From CBDCGS01 sp965216915 (GTDB taxonomy: Bacteria; Pseudomonadota; Alphaproteobacteria; UBA828): DNA of 64,000 nucleotides. The notes below the pieces were generated by a model that worked only from the letters and a program-made list of their open reading frames with translations, was not told where the DNA came from and ran no database searches. This document shows positions 24,856 to 34,545 of this stretch, piece by piece. A program made the position numbers and the translations under genes. Numbering within the stretch: the stretch's first letter is position 1; every line of letters begins with the position of its first letter. The stretch lies in contig CBDCGS010000011.1 in NCBI GenBank assembly GCA_965216915.1, forward strand, positions 310,001 through 374,000, in the 5' to 3' direction.

Positions 24856-26009
24856 GCCGCGACCCTCCGCGGCTCGCGCGCGCGGTTTGCGCTGTCGGCA
24901 CGCGCGCGGATCACCTCCTCGACGAGATCGGCGAGCGCCTGCGCGGCATCGGGCCGCGCGAAGCGACGGGCCGCGGCCGCACGCTCCGCGAGGAGGTCGG
25001 GCGCTTCCATCGCGGCCGCAAGCTCCTGCGCGAGGCGCTCGGAGGTCAGCGAGTCCTGATCGATCAGCGTCGCAGCACCCGCATCGACGAGCGCGCGGGC
25101 GTTCGCCGTCTGATGGTCGTCCGCGGCGCTCGGAAGCGGCACGAAAATCGCGGGCCGCCCGCTCACGGCAAGCTCCGCAATGGTCGAGGCCCCGGCGCGG
25201 CACACCACCAGATGCGCCGCCCCAAGCAGCGTCGGCATGTCGGAGAAAAAGGTCGCGACGGTCGCCTCGGTCCCTTGCGCGGCGTAGCTTTGCCGCACCG
25301 CATCGAGATCGCCCTCGCGGCATTGCTGACTCACCGCGATGCGCCGCCTAAGAGCGTCGGGGAGCGCCGCGACCGCGGCAGGCACGATCGATGCAAACAC
25401 GTGCGCGCCCTGGCTTCCGCCGGTCACGAGCAGCCGAAACGGCGCGTCGGGTGCCGCGTGCTCATAGGGCGCGTCGCGCAGCATCGCGATGGGCGCGCGC
25501 ACCGGATTGCCGGTATGGGCGCGCCGCTGGCTCTGCGTATTGGGCAGGCGCTCCGTCTTGGGAAACGACGTCGCGATCGCCGAGGCGCGCCGTGCCAACA
25601 GGCGGTTGGCCCGCCCTAGCACCGCGTTCTGCTCATGAATCACGCTCGGGATGCCCATGCGGCTCGTCGCGACGAGCGGCGGCACCGATGGGTATCCGCC
25701 AAAGCCGACCACGGCGGCAGGCCGGATGCGCCGGAGCAGCCGCGCCGCCTGCCCGGTGCCGCGCACGAGGCTCAGCACCGCGCGCAGGCGGCCGAGCGGG
25801 CCGCGCACGCTCGGGCTGCGCGCCGCGATCGCGTGCCGTTCAAGGCGCCCAAGGACGTCGCCATAGGCCGTCCCCCGCTTGTCCGTGACGAGGACAAGAC
25901 GGCGGCCACGCGAATCGAGCTCGGCCGCAAGGGCCTCGGCTGGAAACACGTGACCGCCAGTTCCGCCTGCTGCGAGGAGAACGGGAGGGTTGGGCGCAGG
26001 CGTCTTCAA
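24852..26009 (-). CDS. murG: UDP-N-acetylglucosamine-lipid I transferase
   Basis: Membrane-associated GT28 glycosyltransferase that converts lipid I to lipid II. It begins MKTPAPNPPVLLAAGGTGGH, containing the acceptor-side GGTGGHVFPA loop; VGFGGYPSVP, IPSVIHEQNAVLGRANRLLA and LVTGGSQGAHVF follow. The UDP-binding part has VVCRAGASTIAELAVSGRPA. The start is a TTG at 26009 that overlaps the ftsW stop by 4 nt (TTGA); no ATG or GTG occurs before the conserved GGTGGH, so TTG is required. 385 aa. Confidence 0.95.
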
Positions 26010-27133
26010 AATGCGTAACCTCTGGTCGTCTCGCGCTGGGTTCGCGTCAGCGCGAGCACCATTCCCATGCCGATCGCGGTCGCCAGCATCGACGAACCGC
26101 CATAGCTCAGGAACGGCAGTGTCATTCCCTTCGCGGGCAGGAGCCGCACGGCGACACCCATGTTGATGAGCGCCTGCAGGCCGAATTGCGTGAGCAGCCC
26201 GGCGACCGCGAGCAGGGTGAAAAGATCCGCCTGCCGCGCCACGCGCCCGAAGCCACGCAGCACGACGAAGGCGAAGAGCGCGATGATGCCGACGCAGGCG
26301 ATCACGCCGAGCTCTTCGCCCGCGACGGCGAAGATGAAATCCGTGTGGGCGTCGGGGATGTGCCCCTTCACGACGCCTTCGCCCGGGCCACGGCCCAAGA
26401 GGCCGCCGGCCTCGAACGCTCTGAGCGACGTGTCGACTTGATAGGAATCGCCCGAGGACGGATCGAGATAGCGGTCGATGCGCGCGGCAACGTGGGGCAG
26501 GAACACGTAACCCGCCGTGATCGCGCCGAAGGCCACGAGCACGCCGATGACCACCCAGGCGGCGGGCAATCCGCTGAGGAAAAGCTGCACCAGCCAGACC
26601 ACGGCGACGGTGAGCGCCATGCCGAAATCCGGCTGCAGCGCCAAGAGCAGCACGACGACCATCGAGAGCAGGGTGGCGAGGGCCCAGCCCCGGGGCGCCG
26701 CCGCGCCGCTCCAGCGGGCCAGCACCCAGGCGACCATCACGGCGAGGCAGGGCTTCACCAGCTCCGAGGGCTGGAGCGAGAAATCGCCGAGCGAGAGCCA
26801 GCGCCGTGCGCCGTTGACGTCGTGGCCGGCCGCCAGCGTGTAGAGCATGAGCAGCGACCCGACGCCGAACCCGATCGTCGCGAGCCGGCGAATGCCGACC
26901 GGTGTCAGGAACGACACGGCGACCAGGATCGCGAGCCCAAACGGCAGGAACGCGAATTGGTTGCGCACGAAGTGAAGCGGATCGAGACCGATACGCTCGG
27001 CGGCGCCCGGGCTCGCCGTCAGCGTCATGATCGCGCCCAGCAGCACAAGCATGGAGAGCGCGAGCAGCACCCACCGGTCGACCGTCCACCACCAGCGGCT
27101 GACCCGGCTGTTGTCGGTGCGCGAGAACGGCAT
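26006..27133 (-). CDS. ftsW: SEDS-family septal peptidoglycan polymerase FtsW
   Basis: Polytopic membrane glycosyltransferase that works with FtsI at the septum. About ten hydrophobic helices are visible. SEDS motifs: NGARRWLSLGDFSLQPSELVK, in parts; GRGPGEGVVKGHIPDAHTDF, in parts; and LPFLSYGGSSMLA near the C-terminus. The ATG at 27133 overlaps the murD stop by one base; in-frame ATGs at 27145 and 27163 would add 4-10 residues. 375 aa is normal. Confidence 0.95.
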   Translation of the reverse strand: MPFSRTDNSRVSRWWWTVDRWVLLALSMLVLLGAIMTLTASPGAAERIGLDPLHFVRNQFAFLPFGLAILVAVSFLTPVGIRRLATIGFGVGSLLMLYTLAAGHDVNGARRWLSLGDFSLQPSELVKPCLAVMVAWVLARWSGAAAPRGWALATLLSMVVVLLLALQPDFGMALTVAVVWLVQLFLSGLPAAWVVIGVLVAFGAITAGYVFLPHVAARIDRYLDPSSGDSYQVDTSLRAFEAGGLLGRGPGEGVVKGHIPDAHTDFIFAVAGEELGVIACVGIIALFAFVVLRGFGRVARQADLFTLLAVAGLLTQFGLQALINMGVAVRLLPAKGMTLPFLSYGGSSMLATAIGMGMVLALTRTQRETTRGYAF

Positions 27134-28506
27134 CACCCGGTGCATTGCCGCCCTCCTTCGCAACCGGCAAGAGCGAGCGCCGCAGCACGGAACGCATCGC
27201 CCCGGTCCTCGAAATTGGCGAACTGGTCGAACGAGGCGCAGGCAGGCGAGAACAGAACCACGACGTCGTCGGCCGGGTCGTCGCGCGCGGCGGCGAGCGC
27301 GGCTGGCACCGCCGCGTCGAGCGTGCCGCAGCGCGTCGTGGGCACAAGGTCGGCCAAGGTATCGGCGAACTGCGCCTCGGCCTCACCGATCAGGTAGGCG
27401 TGCGCAATCCGCGGGAACAAGCTCGCAAGCGCGCCGATGCCATCGGACTTCGGCCGGCCTCCGGCAATCCAGTAGATGCGGTCGTAGCAGGCAAGCGCCT
27501 GCGCCGCTGCGCTCGCATTGGTCGCCTTGCTGTCGTTGATGAGCGGCACGCCACCGACGGTCGCGGCGCGCTCCATGCGATGCGGAAGCCCCGGGAAGCT
27601 GTGGATCGCTTGCCCGAGCACCTCGGGCCTCAACCCGATGGCGCGTCCCGCCGAGTAGGCGGCAGCGGCGTTCTGCCAATTGTGGCGACCGGGGAGCGCG
27701 GGTGCGCGGCGCAAGTCGCAGACCTCGACACCGGTCTCGCGGAGGATGCCGTCAGCGACCGTCACATCCGCGTCCTGACCCTCCTGAACCGAGACCGAGA
27801 TGCAGCCGATGTCCTCACGGTCGCGGAGCTGGGTGAAGATCGAGCGGCTTTCCTTGTCGTCGATGCCGACGATCGCGGTCTCGAGCCGGCCGGGTCGGAA
27901 GATGTTTCGCTTGGCCGCGACATAGGCGACCATCGTGCCGTGGCGATCGAGGTGATCCGGCGCGATGTTGAGGAGGAGCGCCACGTCGAACGACGCCGAT
28001 GTCGTCAGATCGAGCTGATAGGAGGAGAGCTCCAGCACGAAGGTTGCCGACGCATCGGCGGGCTCGAGCGCAAGCGCAGGCGTGCCGAGATTGCCGCCGG
28101 TCTGCACGGCGCACCCCGCCGTCTCGAGCATGTGGCCGATCAGCGCGGTCGTGGTGGACTTGCCGTTGGTGCCGGTGACGGCGATGCGGCGCGCGGCCGG
28201 TTGGGCACGCGTCAACAGCTCGATATCGCCCACCACCTCGGTCTCGGGCGCTGCTTGGGCGGCGCGAATCATGGGATGGCTGAGCGGCACGCCGGGGCTT
28301 GGCACGAGCGCGGCAACGGTGTGCCAGTCGGTCGGTGCGCTCGTCTCGTGGCCTTGCGCCCGCGCCGCATCGCGCCGCGACGGATCATCGTCCCACACCA
28401 ACACCTGCGCGCCACCCGCGGCGAGCGCGTCCGCAGCGGCGAGCCCGGAGCGTGCGGCGCCGAGCACGACGACGGTGCGGTCCCGATATGCGGTGACGGG
28501 GATCAC
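27133..28506 (-). CDS. murD: UDP-N-acetylmuramoyl-L-alanine-D-glutamate ligase
   Basis: Adds D-Glu to UDP-MurNAc-L-Ala. N-terminal VVVLGAARSGLAAADAL; the P-loop VTGTNGKSTTTALIGHML (~110); the central ELSSYQLDLTTS and NIAPDHLDRHGTM; and the C-terminal LINDSKATNASAAAQALACY, DDVVVLFSPACASFDQFANF (parts). At 457 aa it is complete. It lies 4 nt downstream of mraY. Confidence 0.97.
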   Translation of the reverse strand: MIPVTAYRDRTVVVLGAARSGLAAADALAAGGAQVLVWDDDPSRRDAARAQGHETSAPTDWHTVAALVPSPGVPLSHPMIRAAQAAPETEVVGDIELLTRAQPAARRIAVTGTNGKSTTTALIGHMLETAGCAVQTGGNLGTPALALEPADASATFVLELSSYQLDLTTSASFDVALLLNIAPDHLDRHGTMVAYVAAKRNIFRPGRLETAIVGIDDKESRSIFTQLRDREDIGCISVSVQEGQDADVTVADGILRETGVEVCDLRRAPALPGRHNWQNAAAAYSAGRAIGLRPEVLGQAIHSFPGLPHRMERAATVGGVPLINDSKATNASAAAQALACYDRIYWIAGGRPKSDGIGALASLFPRIAHAYLIGEAEAQFADTLADLVPTTRCGTLDAAVPAALAAARDDPADDVVVLFSPACASFDQFANFEDRGDAFRAAALALAGCEGGRQCTG

Positions 28507-28510
28507 GCGG

Positions 28511-29599
28511 CTACCTCAGCTTGAGCGTCGAAAGGCCGATCAGCGCGAGGATCACGGCGACCACCCAAAAGCGAATCACGATGGTCGGCTCGGCGAAGCC
28601 CTTCTTCTCGAAGTGATGATGCAGCGGCGCCATCGCGAACACGCGCCGCCCCAGAAGCTTGAACGACGCGACCTGCACGATCACGGAGATCGCCTCGAGC
28701 ACGAACAAGCCGCCGACGATCGCAAGTACCAGCTCGTGCTTGGTGATGACCGCGATCACGCCAAGCGCGGCCCCAGCCGAGAGCGATCCGGTGTCGCCCA
28801 TGAAGACCATGGCGGGCGGTGCGTTGAACCAGAGGAAGCCGAGCCCGACGCCGACCAGCGCGCCACAGAACACCGCGAGCTCGCCGGTCCCGGCGACGTG
28901 ATGCACCTGGAGATACTCGGTGAAGACCGCGTTTCCGACGATGTAGGCGATCAGCGCGAAGCACGCCGCCGCGATCATGATCGGCACGATGGCGAGCCCG
29001 TCGAGGCCGTCCGTCAGGTTCACCGCATTCGAGGCGCCGACGATCACGAACGCGGCGAACGGAATGAAGAACCAGCCCAGATCGACGAGCAAGGATTTCA
29101 CGAAGGGCAGCGCCACGCCCTGCGCCATCGTCTCGTCGGTGAGCGTCATCACCCAGTATGTCGCGCCCACCGCGAGCGCGATCTCGAGCACGATCTTGGT
29201 CCAACCGCGAAGACCCTTGCTGCTGCGCCGGCTGACCTTCAGATAGTCGTCCGTAAACCCGATCGCGCCGAAGCCGACCGTCACGACCAGCACCACCCAG
29301 ACATAAGGGTTCGTCATGTCGGCCCAGAGAAGCGTGGCGACCAGCACGCCGAGCAAGATCAGCACACCCCCCATGGTCGGCGTGCCCTGCTTGGTGAGGA
29401 TGTGCGATTCCGGGCCGTCGCTGCGGATCGGCTGGCCCTTGCCCTGCCGCAGCCGGAGCGTGCGGATTAGCCATGGGCCAACCGCGAAGCTGATGAGAAG
29501 CGCCGTGAGAACCGCGGCACCTGTGCGAAACGTAAGATACTGGAAGACGTTGAAGATGCCGATCGAGTCCGACAGCGGATAGAGCAAGTTGTAGAACAT
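28511..29599 (-). CDS. mraY: phospho-N-acetylmuramoyl-pentapeptide transferase
   Basis: Integral membrane enzyme that makes lipid I on undecaprenyl phosphate. Ten hydrophobic helices are expected and visible. The family motifs are GKGQPIRSDGPESHILTKQG (in parts), PTMGGVLIL, the catalytic Asp pair region GFTDDYLKV, NAVNLTDGLDGLAI, FMGDTGSLSAGAALG and MAPLHHHFEKKGFAEP. At 362 aa it is complete. A 24-nt gap separates it from murF. Confidence 0.97.
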   Translation of the reverse strand: MFYNLLYPLSDSIGIFNVFQYLTFRTGAAVLTALLISFAVGPWLIRTLRLRQGKGQPIRSDGPESHILTKQGTPTMGGVLILLGVLVATLLWADMTNPYVWVVLVVTVGFGAIGFTDDYLKVSRRSSKGLRGWTKIVLEIALAVGATYWVMTLTDETMAQGVALPFVKSLLVDLGWFFIPFAAFVIVGASNAVNLTDGLDGLAIVPIMIAAACFALIAYIVGNAVFTEYLQVHHVAGTGELAVFCGALVGVGLGFLWFNAPPAMVFMGDTGSLSAGAALGVIAVITKHELVLAIVGGLFVLEAISVIVQVASFKLLGRRVFAMAPLHHHFEKKGFAEPTIVIRFWVVAVILALIGLSTLKLR

Positions 29600-29623
29600 C
29601 GTCGGCCTTCTTGGTTTCCGCTG

Positions 29624-31060
29624 TCATGAGTCGCGCGCCGTCGGCGTCTCGGCACCCGGGCTGTCCAACAGGTGAGAGACGACCGGGCCCATGCGGCTGC
29701 CCAGCGAGCCCTTGACCAGGATCACGTCGCCGGCACGAAGCGTCGCAACCAGCGGCTCGATCAAACCGGCCGCGTCGTCGGCGTGGACGCCGCGCCGTGC
29801 CGTAGGGAGGGCGGCGTGGAGATTGGCGGTCAAGGGCCCTGCGGTGAAGACGAGGTCGACGCGCGCCGCCGCGAGGTCTCGCGCCAAGTCGGCATGCATG
29901 CGCGCCGCCGCGTCCCCCAACTCCAACATGTCGCCGAGCGCCACGATCCGGCGACCACCGGGTCCGGGCTCGATCCCGGCGAGTGTGGCGAGCGCCGCGC
30001 GCACGGCCGCCGGGCTCGCATTGTAGCTCTCGTCGATCAGCTCGATCGCACCGCCGGCGACGGAGATCCGATGGCGCGCGCCGCGCCCGGCGAGCGGCGC
30101 CACCCTGTGCAGCGCCGGCGCGGCTTGCGCGGGCGCGACACCGAGCGCCGCGGCGGTGGCCAGCGCGGCTACGCTGTTCAATGCCCAATGCTTGCCCGAG
30201 AGCGCGATTTCGTAGCTGACGTCGCGCCCCTCGATCCGCGCCGTCACCTGGCCCCCGGCCCGCGCCGGCGTCCAGGAGACGAGCCGCGCCTCGGCGCGCG
30301 GATCCTCGCCGAACCCGACGATCCGCGACGCGCCTTGCGCGGCCGCGTGGGCCGCCAGCCGCTCGAAATGAGGATTGTCGCGGTTCAGCACGGCGGTGCC
30401 ATCGGCCTCGAGGCCGGCGAAGATCTCGGCCTTGGCATCGGCCACCGCCTCGACGCTACCGAGCGCCTCGGTGTGCACCGCTTCGACGGTGGTGATCAGC
30501 GCCGCGTCGGGGCGCACAAGCCTCGATAGGGGCTCGATTTCACCGGCGTGATTCATGCCAAGTTCGAACACGCCGAAGGCGGCGTCCTTCGGGAGGCGCG
30601 CGAGGCTGAGCGGCGCACCGATGTGGTTGTTGAGATTGCCGACGTTCGCCACCACATCGCCCGCCGTCGCCAGCGCGCAGCGGAGCAGCTCCTTGGTGCC
30701 CGTCTTGCCGACACTGCCCGTCACCGCGGCGATGCGGGCGCCGGCACGTGCGCGTGCCCGGCGCGCGAGCGCGGTGAGGCCCGCGAGCGTGTCGGAAACG
30801 ACGAGAAGACGCTCGGGCGAGACGTCCGGCAGGTCGCGCGCCACCATGGCGGCCGACGCCCCCTGATCGAGCGTGCTCGCGACATAGTCATGGCCGTCAT
30901 GGTTCGGCCCGGCGAGCGCGACGAAAAGATCACCGGTCGCGCATGCGCGGCTATCGATCGCGACCCCGGTCGCGTTCCAGGTGCCGGCCGCTCGGCCGCC
31001 GGTCGCCGCGGCCGCTTCGGCGGCGGTCCAGAGCGCGGAGGAGACGCTGCCCGCGTTCAT
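29624..31060 (-). CDS. murF: UDP-N-acetylmuramoyl-tripeptide-D-alanyl-D-alanine ligase
   Basis: Adds D-Ala-D-Ala to the UDP-MurNAc tripeptide. N-terminal GVAIDSRACATGDLFVAL; the P-loop VTGSVGKTGTKELL (~115); NLNNHIGAPLSLARLP; ELGMNHAGEIEPLSRLVRPD (parts); and the C-terminal DESYNASPAAVRAAL and ILVKGSLGSRMGPVV. 478 aa. Its ATG overlaps the murE stop by 4 nt. Slightly richer in Ala/Gly than its neighbours but otherwise ordinary. Confidence 0.96.
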   Translation of the reverse strand: MNAGSVSSALWTAAEAAAATGGRAAGTWNATGVAIDSRACATGDLFVALAGPNHDGHDYVASTLDQGASAAMVARDLPDVSPERLLVVSDTLAGLTALARRARARAGARIAAVTGSVGKTGTKELLRCALATAGDVVANVGNLNNHIGAPLSLARLPKDAAFGVFELGMNHAGEIEPLSRLVRPDAALITTVEAVHTEALGSVEAVADAKAEIFAGLEADGTAVLNRDNPHFERLAAHAAAQGASRIVGFGEDPRAEARLVSWTPARAGGQVTARIEGRDVSYEIALSGKHWALNSVAALATAAALGVAPAQAAPALHRVAPLAGRGARHRISVAGGAIELIDESYNASPAAVRAALATLAGIEPGPGGRRIVALGDMLELGDAAARMHADLARDLAAARVDLVFTAGPLTANLHAALPTARRGVHADDAAGLIEPLVATLRAGDVILVKGSLGSRMGPVVSHLLDSPGAETPTARDS

Positions 31061-32541
31061 GGCGCGGCGCCCTTGCGGACCGCGGCGACGGCGCGCCGCG
31101 CGACGGTTGCGTCATCGAAGGGAATCACATCGTCGCCGACAGTCTGCCCCTGCTCGTGACCCTTGCCGGCGACGACGAGAACGTCGCCCGCGGTGAGGGT
31201 GCTGACCGCCGCCGCGATCGCTTCGCCGCGATCGCCGATCTCTTGAGCGCCGGGACAGGCCGCGAGAATGTCGGCGCGGATCTTCTCGGGCGCCTCGCCG
31301 CGCGGGTTGTCGTCGGTGACGATCACGTGATCGGCGAGCCGCGCAGCGAGCGCGCCCATCTCGGCGCGCTTGCCGATGTCACGCTCGCCGCCGCATCCGA
31401 AGACCACGACCACGCGCCCCGTGGCGCGGGGACGCACCGCTTCCAGCACCGTGCCGAGGGCATCCGGCGTGTGCGCATAGTCGACATAGACCGGCGCGCC
31501 CGCGGGGTGACGCGCGACCTCCTCGAGCCGGCCGCGAACGCCGCTGAGATCGCCGAGCGCGGCGATCGCAGTGTCCCGCTCGACGCCCGTCGACACCGCG
31601 AGCCCAACCGCCGCCAAGGCATTGGACACCTGAAACGGGCCCGGCAGCGGCAGCATCACGCTGCACCGTCGGCCCATCGCATCAAGCTCGAGCACTTGGC
31701 CATCGGCCGTGTCGCTCCGCTCCAGCAACCGCAGGTCCGCGTCTCGGCGCCCGCCATAGCTGAGCACCTGCCGCCCGCCCTGCCGGCTCGCCCGCGCGAG
31801 GTCGGCAAACTCCGGCGCGTCGCCGTTCAGCACGGCCGTGCCGCCAACCACGAGCACCTCCGTGAACAGCCGGCGCTTGGCCGCCAGATAGGCGGCGGCA
31901 TCGGCGTGGTAATCCATGTGATCACGGGTGAGGTTGGTGAAGGCGGCGGCCTTGATCTCGAGCCCGTCGATCCGATGCTGCTCGAGTCCGTGACTCGATG
32001 CCTCGAGCACCAGATGGCTCACCCCCTCGGCGGCGAGTTCCGCGATCACCGCATGCAGCGTGATCGGATCCGGCGTGGTGTGGCGGAGCGATCGCGAGAT
32101 GCCGTCGGCGCATGCGCCGAGGCTGCCGAGCGAACCCGCCTTGCGGCTATCGCAGGCCCAAATCTGGCGCGTGAATTCGGCCACCGAGGTCTTGCCGTTG
32201 GTCCCCGTCACGGCCGCCACCACCGCAGGCTGGCGGCCGTAGAAGCGGGCAGCCATCAGCGCGAGCTGACGGCGCGGGTTCGGATCGGTGAGAACGGGCG
32301 CGCGGCTGCCGGTGATCAGGGGATCGGTACCCTCCGGCGCGAGGATTGCGACCGCGCCGTGCGCCATCGCGTCGGGAATAAAATCGACACCGCGGGCCTG
32401 CGTGCCGTCCAGGGCGGCGAAGAGATAGCCGGGCTGCACGTCGCGCGAATCCCACGCCAACCCCCGAATGTCGAGATCGGGGGGCGCTGCGGAGGAACGC
32501 TCCGACGCAATCAGCTCAGAAAGCCGCAACACGCCCTCCAT
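31057..32541 (-). CDS. murE: UDP-N-acetylmuramoyl-L-alanyl-D-glutamate-2,6-diaminopimelate ligase
   Basis: Adds the third stem residue. N-terminal GLAWDSRDVQPGYLFAAL; the P-loop TGTNGKTSVAEFTRQIW (~115); NLTRDHMDYHADAAAYLAAK (~200); and near residue 410 the DNPR motif (TDDNPRGEAP), which in this family marks meso-diaminopimelate rather than lysine specificity. That predicts ordinary Gram-negative DAP peptidoglycan. 494 aa. Overlaps ftsI by 26 nt. Confidence 0.97.
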   Translation of the reverse strand: MEGVLRLSELIASERSSAAPPDLDIRGLAWDSRDVQPGYLFAALDGTQARGVDFIPDAMAHGAVAILAPEGTDPLITGSRAPVLTDPNPRRQLALMAARFYGRQPAVVAAVTGTNGKTSVAEFTRQIWACDSRKAGSLGSLGACADGISRSLRHTTPDPITLHAVIAELAAEGVSHLVLEASSHGLEQHRIDGLEIKAAAFTNLTRDHMDYHADAAAYLAAKRRLFTEVLVVGGTAVLNGDAPEFADLARASRQGGRQVLSYGGRRDADLRLLERSDTADGQVLELDAMGRRCSVMLPLPGPFQVSNALAAVGLAVSTGVERDTAIAALGDLSGVRGRLEEVARHPAGAPVYVDYAHTPDALGTVLEAVRPRATGRVVVVFGCGGERDIGKRAEMGALAARLADHVIVTDDNPRGEAPEKIRADILAACPGAQEIGDRGEAIAAAVSTLTAGDVLVVAGKGHEQGQTVGDDVIPFDDATVARRAVAAVRKGAAP

Positions 32542-34246
32542 CGTCGGACGCCTGCACGAAGAGGCCGAGGTCTTCCGCCGATTCCTCGTCGATCAGCGGG
32601 GGCACGCCGAGCAGCGGCCCAACCCGCTGGATGACCTCGCCGACCACCGGCGCCGCCGTCCAGCCGCCGGTCACGAACCCGTGGGTCAGCTCGCTCGGCT
32701 GCGGCTGATCCAGCATCGCCAACACCACGTAGCGCGGCGCGTCGATGGGAAAGACGCCCGCGAAGGTCGCGATCACCGCGTCGCGCTTGTAACGGCCGCC
32801 GATGGCTTTTTCCGCAGTGCCCGTCTTGCCGCCGATCAGGTAGCCGGGCGCGGCGGCCCGCGAGCCCGTGCCCTCGGTAACCGCGAGATAGAGCAGGTGC
32901 CGCACCAGCGCCGAGGTGTCCGCGCTGATCACCCGCTCGCCCGCCGGCGCCGCGCCGTCTTGGACGCGCAGCAATGTCGGCGTCACCCGCGTTCCACCGT
33001 TCACGAGTGTCGCGAAGGCCGAGACCATGTGGAGCGGGGTGACGGCAATGCCATGGCCGAAGCCAATGGTCATCGTGCTCAAGTCGGTCCAGCGCGATGG
33101 CACGATCGGGCGTCCGGTCTCGGGCAGCTCGATGTCGAGCGGATCGAGGAAGCCGAGCGCCTCCAAGAACGCGCGCTGACGCGTCGTGCCAACGTCGAGG
33201 GCAAGGCGCGCCGCGCCGATGTTCGACGAGTGCACGATGATCTCGGGAATGGTGAGCCAGCGGTTCTCGGGGTGATAATCGCGAATCGTGAAACGCGAGA
33301 CGCGGAGCGGCTCCGTCGCATCGTAGCTGTCGTCGAGTTCGGCGACGCCGAGGTCGAGCGCCATCGCCGCTGTCAACGCCTTGAACGTCGACCCGAGTTC
33401 ATAAGCGCCGAGCGTAGCCCGGTTGAAGCGGGCACCACGCGTGCGCTCGTCGGGCGTATTCGGATCGAAGGTCGGGAGACTGACCATCGCGAGGATCTCG
33501 CCGGTCTCGGCATCCATGACGATGCTTGCGGCGCCCTTGGGTCGATGGATTTCCATCGCGCGGGCAAGCGCCTCCTCGACGATGTGCTGCACGCGGATGT
33601 CGACGGAAAGCGCGAGCGGAGCGCCGGCGCGCGCGCGCAGCACATCGTCGACACCGCGCTCGATGCCCGCGATGCCACGATGATCGACGTCGGTGAAACC
33701 GACGACGTGCGCGAACAACGGCCCCTGCGGATAGACGCGCCGCTCCTCGCGGCGGAAGGCGAACCCCGGAAGGCCGAGCCGATTGACCGCGTGCATCTCG
33801 TCGGGGGTCAGGTTGCGGCGCACCCACTGGAAACGCTTGCCCGAGTGCGCGAGCGCGATCAGCCGATCGGGGTCGAGCGACGGCAGCACCGCTCGGAGCC
33901 GCTCGGCGGCACCCTCGGCATCCTGCACGGCGGTCGGGTCCATGAAGAGCGAATAGGACGGCAGGTTCGTAGCGAGCACGGCGCCGGTCCGGTCGACGAT
34001 GTCGCCGCGTGTGCCCGATCCGCCGAGCCCGGGCGCGCCGGACACGGTGGCCCCGGCCTCGCCGCCGCCCAACACGGCGACATTGACCGTGTGACCCGCG
34101 AGGACGCAGAAGCACAGGAAGAAGACGCCCATTGCCACGAGCAGCCGATTACGCGCCGTCTCGATGCGCCGCGGCGGGTCGCCTTCGCGGCGCGCTGCCC
34201 CTGCGGCGGCCCGACGCCAGCTCGTGACCGAGAGGTCGGTCACCAT
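32516..34246 (-). CDS. ftsI: septal peptidoglycan transpeptidase FtsI (PBP3)
   Basis: Class B penicillin-binding protein that cross-links septal peptidoglycan with FtsW. A cytoplasmic tail is followed by one signal-anchor helix (LLVAMGVFFLCFCVLAGHTV, ~35-54). The pedestal domain starts at GDIVDRTGAVLATNLPSYSL. The transpeptidase domain has the SxxK nucleophile (Ser286-T-F-K289), an SSN motif (VHSSNIGAARLALDVG) and KTGTAEK. At 576 aa it is normal. It overlaps ftsL by 7 nt upstream and murE by 26 nt downstream. Confidence 0.96.
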   Translation of the reverse strand: MVTDLSVTSWRRAAAGAARREGDPPRRIETARNRLLVAMGVFFLCFCVLAGHTVNVAVLGGGEAGATVSGAPGLGGSGTRGDIVDRTGAVLATNLPSYSLFMDPTAVQDAEGAAERLRAVLPSLDPDRLIALAHSGKRFQWVRRNLTPDEMHAVNRLGLPGFAFRREERRVYPQGPLFAHVVGFTDVDHRGIAGIERGVDDVLRARAGAPLALSVDIRVQHIVEEALARAMEIHRPKGAASIVMDAETGEILAMVSLPTFDPNTPDERTRGARFNRATLGAYELGSTFKALTAAMALDLGVAELDDSYDATEPLRVSRFTIRDYHPENRWLTIPEIIVHSSNIGAARLALDVGTTRQRAFLEALGFLDPLDIELPETGRPIVPSRWTDLSTMTIGFGHGIAVTPLHMVSAFATLVNGGTRVTPTLLRVQDGAAPAGERVISADTSALVRHLLYLAVTEGTGSRAAAPGYLIGGKTGTAEKAIGGRYKRDAVIATFAGVFPIDAPRYVVLAMLDQPQPSELTHGFVTGGWTAAPVVGEVIQRVGPLLGVPPLIDEESAEDLGLFVQASDDGGRVAAF

Positions 34247-34545
34247 GGCTCACCCCCCAGCCCGCCGTCCGCACGATTGGCATGGCCCGGCGGCGTCGCG
34301 ATCTGATTGGATTCGATCGGCACGAGATCCAGATGACGATCGGCCAGCCGCGCAATCCGATCGGGCCGGTTGAGATAGCTCCACTCGGCGCGCAACACCT
34401 GAATCGCCTGGTTGTGGCGCTCTTTCTCCCGCTCGAGCGCCGCGATCTCGTCTTCCAAGTTTTGCACCCCATACTTGATGACGAACAAGGCCACGACCGC
34501 GACGACCGTCGCGGCAACAGAGGCGATGACCGTTGGCCGCATCAT
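34240..34545 (-). CDS. ftsL: cell division protein FtsL
   Basis: Small bitopic divisome protein of 101 aa, part of the FtsQLB complex that activates FtsWI. One transmembrane helix (VIASVAATVVAVVALFVIKY, ~6-25) is followed by a periplasmic coiled coil (LEDEIAALEREKERHNQAIQ) and the conserved end LNRPDRIARLADRHLDLVPI. Position between rsmH and ftsI is the decisive context. It overlaps rsmH by 4 nt and ftsI by 7 nt. Confidence 0.92.
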   Translation of the reverse strand: MMRPTVIASVAATVVAVVALFVIKYGVQNLEDEIAALEREKERHNQAIQVLRAEWSYLNRPDRIARLADRHLDLVPIESNQIATPPGHANRADGGLGGEPW